64,000 nucleotides of DNA from Chryseobacterium sp. (GCA_031277615.1 JAITMC010000026.1:186001-250000), one strand, 5' to 3'. Numbered from the stretch's first letter, positions 43,799 through 53,225 are shown. Made by a program: numbers and translations. Notes: generated by a model from the sequence alone, not told the origin.

Positions 43799-44311
43799 GT
43801 GGATCCTATCCTCAATGTAGTTGTCCGTTCCCTGTGCGTTTACCTTTTTATGGTGATCGCAATACGGCTTTTTGGGAAAAATCAGCTGTCACAGCTTAAT
43901 GCAGGAGATGTTGTCTTGCTGCTTCTTATTTCCAATGCCGTTCAGAATGCGATGGTAGGACCCGATACTTCCCTGCAGGGCGGGCTGATTGCTGCTCTTG
44001 TTCTTTTTATAGCCAACTTTATACTGAAACGCCTGATGTTTACCCACCATAAGTTTGAAACCTTTATGGAAGAAGATCCCGTGATCCTGATCAAAGACGG
44101 AATTGTGGATCAGGTGGCTTTAAACAGGGTAAAGATCACGCCTGACGAGCTTGAAGAAGCCATCCGTGAACATGGGGTAGAAGATATAAAAAATGTAAAG
44201 CTGTCCATTCTGGAAGTCGATGGAAATATCAGTGTAATTTCTCAGGATGAAAGCCAAAAGCAGACCCACTATTCAAGAATCAAAAGAAAAAATAAAAGAA
44301 AATACCATTAA
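43799..44311 (+). CDS. DUF421/YetF family membrane protein
   Basis: 170 residues starting at GTG 43799 (MDPILNVVVRSLCVYLFM); no ATG exists upstream after the promoter box, and the GTG gives the conserved N-terminus. Three membrane helices (about 7-25, 36-56 and 60-78) are followed by the YetF cytoplasmic domain (ILIKDGIVDQVALNRVKITPDELEEAIRE and VKLSILEVDGNISVI). Family function is poorly known; in Bacillus it is linked to spores or stress. The GNAT gene begins 6 bp downstream, so they are cotranscribed. Confidence 0.88.
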   Translation: MDPILNVVVRSLCVYLFMVIAIRLFGKNQLSQLNAGDVVLLLLISNAVQNAMVGPDTSLQGGLIAALVLFIANFILKRLMFTHHKFETFMEEDPVILIKDGIVDQVALNRVKITPDELEEAIREHGVEDIKNVKLSILEVDGNISVISQDESQKQTHYSRIKRKNKRKYH

Positions 44312-44317
44312 AAACAG

Positions 44318-44809
44318 ATGAATTACGAATTACGAGAAATGCTTCCCGCTGATGAAGCGAAAGTACTGGAAATTTTCAGACAGGGAGTAGACGGCGGTAT
44401 CGCCACCTTTGAAACAGAAGTTCCGACTGCCGAAGCCTGGAATATGGAACACTTCAACGACTGCCGCTGGGTACTGGAAAACGAAACCAATGAAGTAGTA
44501 GGCTGGTGTGCCCTAAGGCCGGTAAGCAAAAGAGAGTGTTTCAAGGGAGTGGCTGAAGTGATCATTTATTTCGACCGTAATTACCAGGGGAAAGGTCTGG
44601 GTTCGGTTCTGTTGAAAAAACTGATTCTTGACAGTGAAAACCACGGATTCTGGACTTTGCAGGCCAATATCTTTCCCGAAAATGAGGCTTCCATCAGATT
44701 TCACCAGAAAAACGGCTTCAGAACAGTAGGGGTAAGAAAAAAAATAGGCAGACTCAACGGACAGTGGAAAGACCTGGTCATGATGGAGAAAAGAAGCGAA
44801 CTGTTGTGA
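44318..44809 (+). CDS. GNAT family N-acetyltransferase, phosphinothricin-acetyltransferase-like
   Basis: 163 residues. The GNAT core is clear: DEAKVLEIFRQGVDGGIATFETEVP at the N-terminus, typical of the PAT/YwnH-like subgroup, the acetyl-CoA loop RNYQGKGLGSVLLKKL (about 86-101), and NEASIRFHQKNGFRTVGVR. The usual activity is N-acetylation of phosphinothricin/methionine sulfoximine-like amino acids; the physiological substrate is unknown. It is the last gene of a two-gene unit with the YetF-like gene. Confidence 0.87.
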   Translation: MNYELREMLPADEAKVLEIFRQGVDGGIATFETEVPTAEAWNMEHFNDCRWVLENETNEVVGWCALRPVSKRECFKGVAEVIIYFDRNYQGKGLGSVLLKKLILDSENHGFWTLQANIFPENEASIRFHQKNGFRTVGVRKKIGRLNGQWKDLVMMEKRSELL

Positions 44810-45001
44810 TGAAATAAGACTCCGGATAATTTCACAATTATTTTAATCCTTCAAACAATCGGCATTACTATTGAAAAGTAAAAGCATATTCCAGAAAATA
44901 AAGTAACTTTTTAACTGTTAAATCTTGTTATTTTTTAATCATAATAAAACTTTGGCATTAACATTGATATTTTTCACTACGAAATTTGAAAAAGTGAGAA
45001 A

Positions 45002-45232
45002 ATGAAAGGTCTGATTAAATTGGCTGGAGTAGCGACAGTGGTGCTGATGTTTACCTCCTGCGTCGTTCACGAACACCACGCCAGAAGAGTTCCGCCGGGA
45101 CATGCCAAAAAAATGTACGGAGGCAGCGCAAGGTACTATGCACCGGGACATGTGAAAAAAAGAGTGTATTATTATGACAACGGCAGAGGTCATGGTCATA
45201 AACACAAAGGCCACAGGCATCACAGAGATTGA
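45002..45232 (+). CDS. Small His/Tyr-rich basic lipoprotein
   Basis: 76 residues. The signal peptide ends in the lipobox FTSCVV (Cys20). The mature part has two PPGHAKKMYGG / APGHVKKRVYYY repeats and a C-terminal tail very rich in His, Gly, Lys and Arg (GHGHKHKGHRHHRD). Such short PGHxKK lipoproteins are frequent in Bacteroidetes and have no established function; metal binding is suggested only by the His content. A strong bidirectional terminator follows. The promoter is not clear. Confidence 0.78.
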   Translation: MKGLIKLAGVATVVLMFTSCVVHEHHARRVPPGHAKKMYGGSARYYAPGHVKKRVYYYDNGRGHGHKHKGHRHHRD

Positions 45233-45240
45233 GAAAAAAT

Positions 45241-45271
45241 AAAAAAGCCCTGATCATTCAGGGCTTTTGAT
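45241..45271. terminator. Bidirectional terminator
   Basis: AAAAGCCCTGA / TCAGGGCTTTT perfect stem, 4-nt loop, A-run left and T-run right; between the small lipoprotein and the convergent DUF4286 gene. Confidence 0.88.
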
Positions 45272-45276
45272 GTATA

Positions 45277-45591
45277 TTATAGTCTGGATTTTTTAGGATT
45301 AAGGAAGGTATTGAAGATCATGACCTCCTGTCCGAATTGCTTTTCAATCCGCTCAGCGATATTCACCAGCTCGCTCTTGATGAAATCGTCCCTGAAATCT
45401 TCATTGTCAAACATCAGAAGAAGATTGTAATTCTTACCCTCATCAATATAATCACTGTGCACTTCCGATAAGATATACTTGTTTACATCCATCAGATTTT
45501 CCGCCATCAGGACCAGGGTTTCATCAATATAATTTTCCCATTCTTCAATATTGTTTTTCGTACAGTGGAAAGTTATACTTAATAGGCTCAT
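45277..45591 (-). CDS. DUF4286 family protein
   Basis: 104 residues, cytoplasmic, ferredoxin-like alpha/beta pattern (LLSITFHCTKNNIEEWENYI, NYNLLLMFDN, FGQEVMIFNTFLNP). Matches the small DUF4286 family of Bacteroidetes, whose function is unknown. It is divergent from gyrA; the 148-bp spacer between them contains a perfect DnaA-box sequence on the - strand (45614-45622). Confidence 0.83.
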   Translation of the reverse strand: MSLLSITFHCTKNNIEEWENYIDETLVLMAENLMDVNKYILSEVHSDYIDEGKNYNLLLMFDNEDFRDDFIKSELVNIAERIEKQFGQEVMIFNTFLNPKKSRL

Positions 45592-45613
45592 ATTTTATGA
45601 ATTTTTAAGATTT

Positions 45614-45622
45614 TGTGGATAA
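45614..45622 (-). promoter_or_regulatory. Perfect DnaA-box sequence upstream of gyrA
   Basis: TGTGGATAA on +, i.e. TTATCCACA on -, in the gyrA / DUF4286 intergenic region. Confidence 0.4.
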
Positions 45623-45739
45623 ATTCTAGGGCAAAAATCGGTAAAAATTTCGTAAATTAGCCCGTTAATAAAAATTGGAAATAAATAATTTTCAGACGCA
45701 CAGCTAAAGGTCTGACTGTCATTATAATAAAATTTGTTT

Positions 45740-48346
45740 ATGCAAAAAGAAGGAGAAAGACTGATTCCTATCAACATTGTTGATGAAATGAAGTCATCTT
45801 ATATCGATTATTCGATGTCCGTTATCGTGTCAAGAGCACTTCCGGATGTAAGAGATGGCTTGAAACCCGTTCATAGAAGAGTACTTTATGGTATGTATGG
45901 ATTAGGGGTTTTTTCTAATAGAAAATACTTAAAATCTGCGAGAATTGTTGGGGACGTTTTGGGTAAATATCACCCGCACGGAGACTCTTCTGTATACGAT
46001 GCAATGGTGAGAATGGCTCAGGACTGGAGTTTACGCTACCCTCAGGTAGACGGACAGGGTAACTTCGGTTCCATGGACGGTGATCCGCCTGCAGCAATGC
46101 GTTACACCGAAGCAAGACTTAAAAAAATCTCTGATGAGGTTCTGGCCGATCTTGATAAGGAAACCGTTGATTTTCAGAATAACTTCGACGACAGCTTGCA
46201 GGAACCTACCGTTCTTCCTACCAAAGTTCCGAACCTTCTGGTAAACGGTACTTCAGGAATTGCAGTAGGGATGGCTACCAATATGGCGCCCCACAACCTG
46301 TCTGAATCAATCAACGCAATCTGTGCATACATCGATAATAAAGAAATTACAATCGATGAATTGATGCAGCATATCACGGCTCCTGATTTTCCGACCGGAG
46401 GAATTATCTACGGTTATGACGGGGTAAGAGATGCTTTCCATACCGGAAGAGGAAGAGTAGTACTGAGAGCGAAAGTAAATTTCGAGGAAATCGGAAACAG
46501 AAACGCAATCATCGTTACAGAAGTTCCTTATCAGGTAAATAAAGCGGATATGATTGCCAGAACAGCTGAGCTTGTTAAAGATGATAAAATTCTGGGTATT
46601 CATGAGATCAGGGACGAATCGGACAGAAACGGACTGCGTGTGGTTTATGAACTTAAAAACGATGCGATCCCGAACGTTGTCCTGAACCTTTTATATAAAT
46701 ATACGGCGCTTCAGACCTCTTTCAGTGTCAACAATATTGCTTTGGTCAATGGTAGACCTGAGCAGCTGAACCTGAAAGATATCATCCATCATTTCGTAGA
46801 GCACAGACATGATGTGATTGTAAGAAGAACGAAATTTGAGCTTAGAAAAGCAAAAGAAAGAGCGCACATCCTTGAAGGTTTCATGAAAGTAATCGGAACC
46901 CAGGATGCATTAGACAGAGCTATTTCTATCATTCGTCACAGCGCCAATCCTCAGGCTGCGAAAGAAGGCCTGATTGAGGCATTTGAGCTTTCTGATATTC
47001 AGGCACAGGCCATCCTTGATCTGAGACTGGCACGTCTTACAGGAATGGAGCTTGATAAGATCCGTGACGAATATGATGCGATCATGAAAGAAATCCTGAA
47101 TCTGGAAGATATTTTAGCGAATGAAACCAGAAGATTCCAGATCATTAAAGATGAGCTGATCGAGATCAAAGAAAAATACGGTGATGAAAGAAGAACGGAA
47201 ATCGACTATTCCGGAGGTGAAATGTCTATCGAAGACATCATCCCGAATGAAGCGGTAGTTCTTACCATTTCACATGCGGGATACATCAAGAGAACTTCCC
47301 TTTCGGAATATAAAATCCAAAGCAGAGGTGGAGTTGGAAATAAAGCGGCAACTACAAGAGATTCCGACTTCCTGGAATATATTGTTTCCGCAACCAACCA
47401 CCAATATATGCTGTTCTTTACAGAAAAAGGAAGATGTTACTGGTTAAGGGTATTCGAAATTCCTGAAGGTTCCAAAACAGCCAAAGGAAGAGCGGTACAG
47501 AACCTGATCAATATTGAACCGGATGACAAGATCAAAGCATACATCAGAACCAACAACCTTAAAGATGCTGAATATGTAAACCAGATGAGCGTAGTAATGG
47601 TCACTAAAAACGGAACCATTAAGAAAACATCACTGGAAGCCTATTCAAGACCGAGAGTAAACGGGGTGAATGCTATTGAGATCAGAGATAATGACCAGTT
47701 GTTAGGCGCTTACTTAACGAACGGAGCTTCTCAGATCATGATCGCTACCAAAAACGGTAAGTGTATCCGTTTCCCGGAAGAAAAAGTAAGAGAAGTAGGA
47801 AGAGGATCTATCGGGGTACGTGGTATTGCCATGGATGATAATGATGAGGCTATTGGTATGATTGTTGTGAATGATGTGGAAAAAGAAACCGTTCTTGTGG
47901 TATCCGAAAAAGGATACGGGAAGAGAACAGCAGTGGAAGATTACAGAATTACCAACAGAGGAGGAAAAGGAGTTATCACCCTTAACATTACCGAAAAAAC
48001 AGGAAATCTGATTGCTATTCAGAATGTGACAGACGAAGACGGATTGATGATCATCAATAAGTCCGGGGTTGCCATCAGAATGGGTATGGATGAAATGAGG
48101 GTAATGGGAAGAAATACCCAGGGTGTGAAGCTCATCAACCTTAAGAAAAATGACGAAATTGCAGCTATTGCAAAAGTAGCCATGGATAAAGATGTGGAAG
48201 AAGATGAAGAAGAAGACGGTGAAAATGCCGGAGAACCTGTAGAAGGAACAGGAAATCTTTTTGATAACCTTGAAAACGATATAGAACCTCAGTCCGACAA
48301 TGAAACACCGGCAGAGGGAAATGAGAATTCTGATTCTGAAGAATAA
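45740..48346 (+). CDS. gyrA: DNA gyrase subunit A
   Basis: About 868 residues from ATG 45740 ([14 protein letters not shown]); the frame also opens at a TTG two codons earlier. The breakage-reunion domain has the quinolone region [12 protein letters not shown] with Ser and Asp at the positions equivalent to E. coli 83 and 87 (wild-type state) and the catalytic Tyr in RYTEARL (about 120). A GyrA-box-like QSRGGVG (about 529) precedes the beta-pinwheel domain, and a long acidic tail (about 820-868) ends the protein. It introduces negative supercoils with GyrB, encoded elsewhere. A TAAATTAG box (45653-45660) may be the promoter. The TPR gene follows 28 bp later. Confidence 0.96.
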   Translation: MQKEGERLIPINIVDEMKSSYIDYSMSVIVSRALPDVRDGLKPVHRRVLYGMYGLGVFSNRKYLKSARIVGDVLGKYHPHGDSSVYDAMVRMAQDWSLRYPQVDGQGNFGSMDGDPPAAMRYTEARLKKISDEVLADLDKETVDFQNNFDDSLQEPTVLPTKVPNLLVNGTSGIAVGMATNMAPHNLSESINAICAYIDNKEITIDELMQHITAPDFPTGGIIYGYDGVRDAFHTGRGRVVLRAKVNFEEIGNRNAIIVTEVPYQVNKADMIARTAELVKDDKILGIHEIRDESDRNGLRVVYELKNDAIPNVVLNLLYKYTALQTSFSVNNIALVNGRPEQLNLKDIIHHFVEHRHDVIVRRTKFELRKAKERAHILEGFMKVIGTQDALDRAISIIRHSANPQAAKEGLIEAFELSDIQAQAILDLRLARLTGMELDKIRDEYDAIMKEILNLEDILANETRRFQIIKDELIEIKEKYGDERRTEIDYSGGEMSIEDIIPNEAVVLTISHAGYIKRTSLSEYKIQSRGGVGNKAATTRDSDFLEYIVSATNHQYMLFFTEKGRCYWLRVFEIPEGSKTAKGRAVQNLINIEPDDKIKAYIRTNNLKDAEYVNQMSVVMVTKNGTIKKTSLEAYSRPRVNGVNAIEIRDNDQLLGAYLTNGASQIMIATKNGKCIRFPEEKVREVGRGSIGVRGIAMDDNDEAIGMIVVNDVEKETVLVVSEKGYGKRTAVEDYRITNRGGKGVITLNITEKTGNLIAIQNVTDEDGLMIINKSGVAIRMGMDEMRVMGRNTQGVKLINLKKNDEIAAIAKVAMDKDVEEDEEEDGENAGEPVEGTGNLFDNLENDIEPQSDNETPAEGNENSDSEE

Positions 48347-48374
48347 ATTGTACAATTAATATAATATAGTTATT

Positions 48375-49403
48375 ATGAAGAAACTCATTTTAGGTATTGC
48401 TATCATTGCCTCTGCGTTCGTGTTCGGGCAGAAAGGCGATGTAAATGCCCAGCTGCAGGCAGCCAATAAAGCTGCGATGGATGCGTACAACGCAAAAAAC
48501 TATACCGTTGCTGCTCCTAAGTTCATGGAAGTATACAACTTACTGAAAGGAAACGGGCAGGATGACAAGATTTATATGTATTATGCAGGACTTAGCCATG
48601 CTTTGGCCAACAATAATGATGAAGCCATCAGAATTTATACAGATCTTGTTAATTCCGGATTTACGGGGATTCAGACAACCTATACTGCTAAAGAAAAAAA
48701 GACAGGGAATGTAGTGCCTTTGGATAAAACAACCTGGGAGCTGATGAAGAAAAATTCTGACTATTCAGATTTTAAAACAGAGCAGACTCCAAGTGTAGAG
48801 CCGGAATTGTATGAAACGCTGACCACCCTTCTTCTGAATGCTAAAAAACCTACCGAGGCTTTAGCGATCATTGAAAAAGGATTGGCAAAATATCCAAATA
48901 ATGCAAAACTGAAAGATGCTCAGGGAACAGCTTATTTTGCATCCGGAAACACTGAAAAATTTGTTTCTACCCTTAAGGAGCAATTGGCTAAAAACCCTAA
49001 CGATCCTACCAACTGGTACAATCTGGGCGTAATGCAGTCTAAAGATCCTGCCACTACAGAAGATGCCATTGCATCATTCAAAAAAGCAATCGAGCTTAAG
49101 CCTGATATGAATAATGCTCACCAGAACCTTGTTTACACGGTGATTGGTGATGACTCCAAAACAGTAGATCAGATTAATGCTTTGAGAAAAGACAAGCCGG
49201 AAGAAGCGACAAAGCTTATCGATGCAAGAAGAGAAAGATTTGCTAAAGCATTACCATATGCTGAAGCATGGTACAAAGCTGCACCTGATAATATTGAAGC
49301 CGTTACTGCCCTGAAAGAAATCTATGTGGTAACTAAAAATATGGACAAGGTAAAAGAAATGAAAGCTAAAGAAACAGAACTGGCTGCCAAAGCAAAACAG
49401 TAA
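48375..49403 (+). CDS. Secreted tetratricopeptide-repeat protein
   Basis: 342 residues. Signal peptide (MKKLILGIAIIASAFVFG) and then several TPR-like helical pairs, clearest at YMYYAGLSHALANNNDEAIRIY (about 55-76), ALAIIEKGLAKYPNNAKLKDA (about 160-180), and DPTNWYNLGVMQSKDP with SFKKAIELKPDMNNAHQN (about 213-255). Periplasmic scaffold of unknown partner. It lies 28 bp after gyrA in the same direction and ends at a strong terminator, so it is probably transcribed with gyrA. Confidence 0.83.
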   Translation: MKKLILGIAIIASAFVFGQKGDVNAQLQAANKAAMDAYNAKNYTVAAPKFMEVYNLLKGNGQDDKIYMYYAGLSHALANNNDEAIRIYTDLVNSGFTGIQTTYTAKEKKTGNVVPLDKTTWELMKKNSDYSDFKTEQTPSVEPELYETLTTLLLNAKKPTEALAIIEKGLAKYPNNAKLKDAQGTAYFASGNTEKFVSTLKEQLAKNPNDPTNWYNLGVMQSKDPATTEDAIASFKKAIELKPDMNNAHQNLVYTVIGDDSKTVDQINALRKDKPEEATKLIDARRERFAKALPYAEAWYKAAPDNIEAVTALKEIYVVTKNMDKVKEMKAKETELAAKAKQ

Positions 49404-49424
49404 TCCTTTAGCCTGAATATACAG

Positions 49425-49457
49425 CAACCCGGAACAGAAATGTTCCGGGTTTTTTAT
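49425..49457 (+). terminator. Terminator after the TPR gene
   Basis: AACCCGGAACA / TGTTCCGGGTT perfect stem with GAAA loop and T-run. Confidence 0.92.
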
Positions 49458-49644
49458 TGAAAAAGCAGACCAATGTAAGTAAAGCTGTCTCAGCAGATAA
49501 ACAGTTCCCTTTTACGGCTGTTAGAAACATCCATCATCCATCTTCTGTCACCAGCCTTTCCAGATAAGAAATTCCTGAAAATCAACCTCCGCTTATTCCA
49601 GAGATTATCGTCAAATTTCACCCTTAAAATTCTCTGCAATTCCG

Positions 49645-49652
49645 TATCTTTG
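49645..49652 (+). promoter_or_regulatory. -7 element TATCTTTG for menB
   Basis: Exact TAnnTTTG 17 bp before the menB ATG. Confidence 0.6.
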
Positions 49653-49669
49653 AGAAAAATTTTTACAAA

Positions 49670-50506
49670 ATGATTGAGTGGAAAACCGCCAAAGAATACG
49701 ACGATATTACATACAAAAAATGTAATGGAGTGGCAAGAATTGCTTTCAACAGACCGGAAGTACGCAATGCTTTCAGACCTAAAACAACATCCGAGCTTTA
49801 CGATGCCTTTTATGATGCTTCAGAAGATCCTTCCATAGGAGTAGTCCTGCTTTCAGGAGAAGGACCGAGCCCGAAAGACGGAGGCTGGGCTTTCTGCAGT
49901 GGAGGAGACCAGAAGGCAAGAGGTCATCAGGGGTATGTTGGAGAAGATGGAAGACACCGTCTGAATATTCTTGAAGTTCAGCGGTTGATCCGTTTCATGC
50001 CGAAAGTGGTGATTGCCGTTGTTCCGGGATGGGCTGTTGGCGGAGGACATTCACTTCATGTGGTTTGCGATCTTACCTTAGCAAGTAAGGAACACGCAAT
50101 TTTCAAACAGACGGATGCAGATGTTACAAGCTTTGACGGAGGATATGGTTCTGCCTATCTTGCTAAAATGGTGGGCCAGAAAAAAGCCCGTGAAATTTTC
50201 TTTTTAGGACGAAACTACTCAGCACAGGAAGCATTGGATATGGGAATGGTGAATGCCGTGATTCCTCATGCAGAGCTGGAAGATACCGCGTATGAATGGG
50301 CTCAGGAAATCCTTGCCAAATCACCTACGTCTATCAGAATGCTGAAGTTTGCCATGAACCTTACAGACGATGGAATGGTCGGGCAGCAGGTTTTCGCAGG
50401 AGAAGCTACCCGTTTGGCGTATATGACGGCAGAAGCTCAGGAAGGAAGAAATGCATTCCTTGAAAAAAGAAAACCAAACTTCGGGGAAGATCAGTGGATC
50501 TCATAA
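49670..50506 (+). CDS. menB: 1,4-dihydroxy-2-naphthoyl-CoA synthase
   Basis: 278 residues. Crotonase fold with the MenB-specific patterns ARIAFNRPEVRNAFRP, FCSGGDQKARG (oxyanion hole), PGWAVGGGHSLHVVCD and DADVTSFDGGYGSAYLAK, plus the C-terminal FLEKRKPNF. It performs the Claisen ring closure of O-succinylbenzoyl-CoA in menaquinone synthesis. menA lies next, 58 bp downstream, confirming the pathway. The gap between them carries an intergenic inverted-repeat element. Confidence 0.95.
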   Translation: MIEWKTAKEYDDITYKKCNGVARIAFNRPEVRNAFRPKTTSELYDAFYDASEDPSIGVVLLSGEGPSPKDGGWAFCSGGDQKARGHQGYVGEDGRHRLNILEVQRLIRFMPKVVIAVVPGWAVGGGHSLHVVCDLTLASKEHAIFKQTDADVTSFDGGYGSAYLAKMVGQKKAREIFFLGRNYSAQEALDMGMVNAVIPHAELEDTAYEWAQEILAKSPTSIRMLKFAMNLTDDGMVGQQVFAGEATRLAYMTAEAQEGRNAFLEKRKPNFGEDQWIS

Positions 50507-50514
50507 CATTGTTG

Positions 50515-50544
50515 ATGGGTAATATTTCATTACCTGTTACCCAT
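50515..50544. repeat. Intergenic inverted-repeat element between menB and menA
   Basis: ATGGGTAA (50515-50522) / TTACCCAT (50537-50544) perfect arms, with a competing hairpin GGTAAT / ATTACC (50518-50523 and 50529-50534). Same type as those at 2443 and 18597. Confidence 0.55.
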
Positions 50545-50564
50545 TGCTCATTACTTATAAATTT

Positions 50565-51494
50565 ATGACTGACTGGATAAAAGCCGCAAGGCTAAGAACT
50601 TTACCGCTTTCCCTAAGCGGAATAATTATGGGAGCTTTCATCGCAAAATGGAGGCTTTACAGAGAAGGAGGAACCTGGGACTGGAAAATTTTTGCTTTAG
50701 CCCTTCTGGTAACCCTTCTGTATCAGATTTTATCAAACTATGCCAATGATTATGGAGACGGAGTAAAAGGTACCGATGCCAAAAGAATTAATGAAGCAGA
50801 AGCAAGGGCAGTAGCCTCCGGAAAAATTACGGCTAAACAGATGAAAAATGCGGTGATTATTTTCTCGGCATTGTCTTTTATAGCCACAGTGGCGTTATTA
50901 TACGTCGCTTTCATTCCGGAATATATGAACGAGTTCTATATCTTCATCGGATTAGGAATAGCCTGTATTCTGGCAGCGATCGGATATACGATAGGTAAAA
51001 AACCTTATGGCTACATGGGATTGGGAGATATTTTCGTATTTGTCTTTTTCGGGCTTGTTTCCGTTTGCGGAAGCTATTTCCTGTTTACCAAAACCTTCAG
51101 CTGGGATATGCTGTTGCCGGGGACAGCTGTAGGAATGATGAGTATGGCGGTTCTCAACCTGAATAATATGCGGGATATTGAAAGCGACCGTTTATCAGGA
51201 AAAAACAGCTTTGCTCTGAGAATCGGATTTAAAAATGCGATGATCTATGAAATGATCCTTTTACAGCTTCCATTGGTGCTGATTCTTATTTTTTTAGGAG
51301 TCAACGGATTTATACGAACTCAGAATTACTATGCGTTTATCGTGATGATCTTGTTGTTTCCTTTTGCCAAGCTCAGAAAAAGCATTATGTCCGTAAAAGA
51401 GCCGAAGGAATTAGACCAATATCTGAAGCAGGTGGGTATCATGACGTTTGTAATGGCTGTTCTTACAGCGGCCGGACTTAATTTATTCAACTAA
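50565..51494 (+). CDS. menA: 1,4-dihydroxy-2-naphthoate polyprenyltransferase
   Basis: About 309 residues from ATG 50565 (MTDWIKAARLRTLPLSLSG), the typical MenA N-terminus; the frame is open 7 codons further up. UbiA-type Asp motifs are SNYANDYGDGVKGTD (about residues 67-81) and NLNNMRDIESDRLSGK (about 204), with about eight membrane helices. It attaches the isoprenoid chain to DHNA to give demethylmenaquinone in the inner membrane. Sits between menB and a START-domain gene (18-bp gap), probably one operon. Confidence 0.93.
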   Translation: MTDWIKAARLRTLPLSLSGIIMGAFIAKWRLYREGGTWDWKIFALALLVTLLYQILSNYANDYGDGVKGTDAKRINEAEARAVASGKITAKQMKNAVIIFSALSFIATVALLYVAFIPEYMNEFYIFIGLGIACILAAIGYTIGKKPYGYMGLGDIFVFVFFGLVSVCGSYFLFTKTFSWDMLLPGTAVGMMSMAVLNLNNMRDIESDRLSGKNSFALRIGFKNAMIYEMILLQLPLVLILIFLGVNGFIRTQNYYAFIVMILLFPFAKLRKSIMSVKEPKELDQYLKQVGIMTFVMAVLTAAGLNLFN

Positions 51495-51512
51495 ATTTTA
51501 AAATATTATATC

Positions 51513-51959
51513 ATGAGTTCTACTGTGTATGTTGAAGCGCAAATGCTTATCAGGAAACCGGTTGAAGATGTATTCGAAGCATTCATCAACCCTGAAGTGA
51601 CCACTAATTTCTGGTTTACCAAATCTACCGGAAAATTGGAAGAAGGAAAAACCGTTACCTGGGAATGGGAAATGTATAACGTACAATCTGAGGTGAAAAC
51701 CCTTCAGATCATCCCGAATCAGCTCATCAAAACGATCTGGGGCGAGCCTTCAACAAACGTAGACTATGAGTTTAAAACCATGGAAAATGGAACTCTTGTG
51801 GTGATTAAAAGCTATGGATTCAGCCAGACGGGTGAAGAGTTGCTAAGACAGGTTAATGACAGTACAGGCGGTTTTACTACGGTTTTAGACGGCTGCAAAG
51901 CTTACCTGGAGCATGGAATCAATCTGAGACTTATAGAAGATAAGTTTCCGTCGAAATAG
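51513..51959 (+). CDS. SRPBCC (AHSA1/START-like) domain protein
   Basis: 148 residues, one SRPBCC domain: VEAQMLIRKPVEDVFEAFINPE at the start, WFTKSTGKLEEGKTVTWEWE in the middle, and a C-terminal helix GFTTVLDGCKAYLEHGINLR. A hydrophobic-ligand-binding fold of unknown ligand. It follows menA by 18 bp and is probably in the same transcript, but a link to menaquinone is not shown. Cytoplasmic. Confidence 0.87.
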   Translation: MSSTVYVEAQMLIRKPVEDVFEAFINPEVTTNFWFTKSTGKLEEGKTVTWEWEMYNVQSEVKTLQIIPNQLIKTIWGEPSTNVDYEFKTMENGTLVVIKSYGFSQTGEELLRQVNDSTGGFTTVLDGCKAYLEHGINLRLIEDKFPSK

Positions 51960-51964
51960 ATAGC

Positions 51965-52252
51965 GTGAAGACTGCTTTAAAGATAACTTCCTGTCTGTCT
52001 GTTGTTTTAGCTTTATTCTTTATTTATTATTTAATAAAAGAGCTGGGCAAGGGCATGTCAGTTTTTGAAATTGATATTATTCCTGCTTTCATTACTCTGA
52101 TTATTATTTCCAATGCTGTTTCAGGTATTTATGTATTAGTCGGAAAATTACGGGTAATGAGAGAGCTATTGATTCTTCAGGTTTTAATAATAATACCCAC
52201 ATGCCTGTTGCTGTATGAGTTTTTTTTAAAACCACCAATGGGATGTTCTTAA
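51965..52252 (+). CDS. Small membrane protein of unknown function
   Basis: 95 residues starting at GTG 51965 (MKTALKITSCLSVVLALFFIYY), only 5 bp after the SRPBCC stop. Three hydrophobic segments (about 7-24, 38-58 and 68-88) suggest an integral inner-membrane protein. No family recognised. Position and spacing place it at the end of the men operon. A terminator follows. GTG is the only start that keeps the first helix. Confidence 0.6.
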   Translation: MKTALKITSCLSVVLALFFIYYLIKELGKGMSVFEIDIIPAFITLIIISNAVSGIYVLVGKLRVMRELLILQVLIIIPTCLLLYEFFLKPPMGCS

Positions 52253-52255
52253 ATT

Positions 52256-52301
52256 AAAAAAAGATGGTTCTTCCACTGAAGTGATGAATCATCTTTTTTC
52301 T
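52256..52301 (+). terminator. Terminator at the end of the men operon
   Basis: AAAAAAGATG / CATCTTTTTT stem with a long partly paired loop, then T-run. Confidence 0.65.
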
Positions 52302-52324
52302 AAAATTTTAAAACTAAATTTAAA

Positions 52325-53011
52325 ATGAAAATACAATTCTTAGGACAAAACTGTTTTTTGTTCACCTACAAAGACAAAACAATTCTGAGCGACCCTTTTT
52401 ACAACTATAAAAAAGCGGAGTCAGGCTTTGATATTGCCGCTCAGAAAATAGATTACATCCTGCTGACCCATGCTCATGGTGATCATATTGCAGATGTGGA
52501 GGAGGTACTTCAGCATCATCCTGAAGCAACCATTATTGCGGTGCCGGAAATCTGTGATTATTTCAAAACAGCAAAAAATACAGATGATGTCAACCTCGGA
52601 GGGTCGGCAAAAATCGACGATCTCAAAATTTCAATGGTACCGGCCCACCATACGAGTTCTTTTCCGGATGGAAGCTATGGGGGCGTTCCTGTAGGCTATA
52701 TCTTCAGGCTGCCTGAGGGTAAAAATATTTATCTGGCCGGAGATACCGGTGTTATGGCTGATATGGAGCTGTTCCCAAGACTTTTCGGGAATATTGATCT
52801 TTCTATCCTTCCAATCGGAAGCCATTATACAATGTGCCCGAGAAAAGCCGCTTTTGCAGCAGCAGAACTGTTGAAAACTCCAAAAGTAATCGGATGCCAC
52901 TTCGATACTTTTCCAGCCATTGAAATCAACCATGAAAGTGCACTGAAGCATTTTGCTGATAAAAATGTGGAACTGGTACTGCCTGAACTGGGAGAGGAGT
53001 TCGTGTTTTAA
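52325..53011 (+). CDS. Metal-dependent hydrolase, MBL fold (UPF0173 type)
   Basis: 228 residues. The N-terminus MKIQFLGQNCFLF and the zinc motif THAHGDHIAD (about 52-61) are characteristic, with further ligands in PAHHTS, AGDTGVM and IGCHFDTFP. Family of single-domain metallo-beta-lactamase hydrolases with unknown substrates. Cytoplasmic. It follows the men operon terminator by 24 bp and is oriented away from the SRP RNA gene, which lies on the opposite strand. Confidence 0.88.
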   Translation: MKIQFLGQNCFLFTYKDKTILSDPFYNYKKAESGFDIAAQKIDYILLTHAHGDHIADVEEVLQHHPEATIIAVPEICDYFKTAKNTDDVNLGGSAKIDDLKISMVPAHHTSSFPDGSYGGVPVGYIFRLPEGKNIYLAGDTGVMADMELFPRLFGNIDLSILPIGSHYTMCPRKAAFAAAELLKTPKVIGCHFDTFPAIEINHESALKHFADKNVELVLPELGEEFVF

Positions 53012-53127
53012 TGAAAGGAATCAGAAGTAATTTGAAAATTAAAAAAAAGAAATAATGCTGAAGGTATTAAAAACAAAAAAAGATAATTATCCAATTACCT
53101 CTCTCCTGAATTTAAAGCAAAAAAAAA

Positions 53128-53222
53128 TGGCAAGCTACCTAAATCACACCGCTACAACCGATTACCTTTGCTGCGTTCCCACCCTGGAGGATTCTCAGGA
53201 GCTGGTTGTTTAGGACTTGCCG
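53128..53222 (-). ncRNA. ffs: Small signal recognition particle RNA (4.5S-type)
   Basis: Read on the - strand, the sequence contains CCAGGGTGGGAACGCAGCAA (53186-53167), the apical SRP helix with its GGAA tetraloop and asymmetric internal loop as found in Bacteroidetes small SRP RNAs. The ends pair: GGCAAG at 53221-53216 with CTTGCC at 53134-53129, flanked inside by CCTA/TAGG. A consensus promoter ends a few bases upstream (53226-53254), and a T-run (the A-run 53120-53127 on +) follows the 3' end. It binds Ffh to target membrane proteins. Ends are estimates to within a few bases. Confidence 0.92.
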
Positions 53223-53225
53223 TTG

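Noticed and set aside
47714-48355. 213-codon open frame on the - strand within gyrA
   Set aside because: Antisense shadow of the gyrA C-terminal domain; composition is typical of a reverse-frame artefact.
53012-53127. Additional RNA or small gene before the SRP RNA
   Set aside because: Only A-rich sequence without ORF, hairpin or promoter that could be defended.
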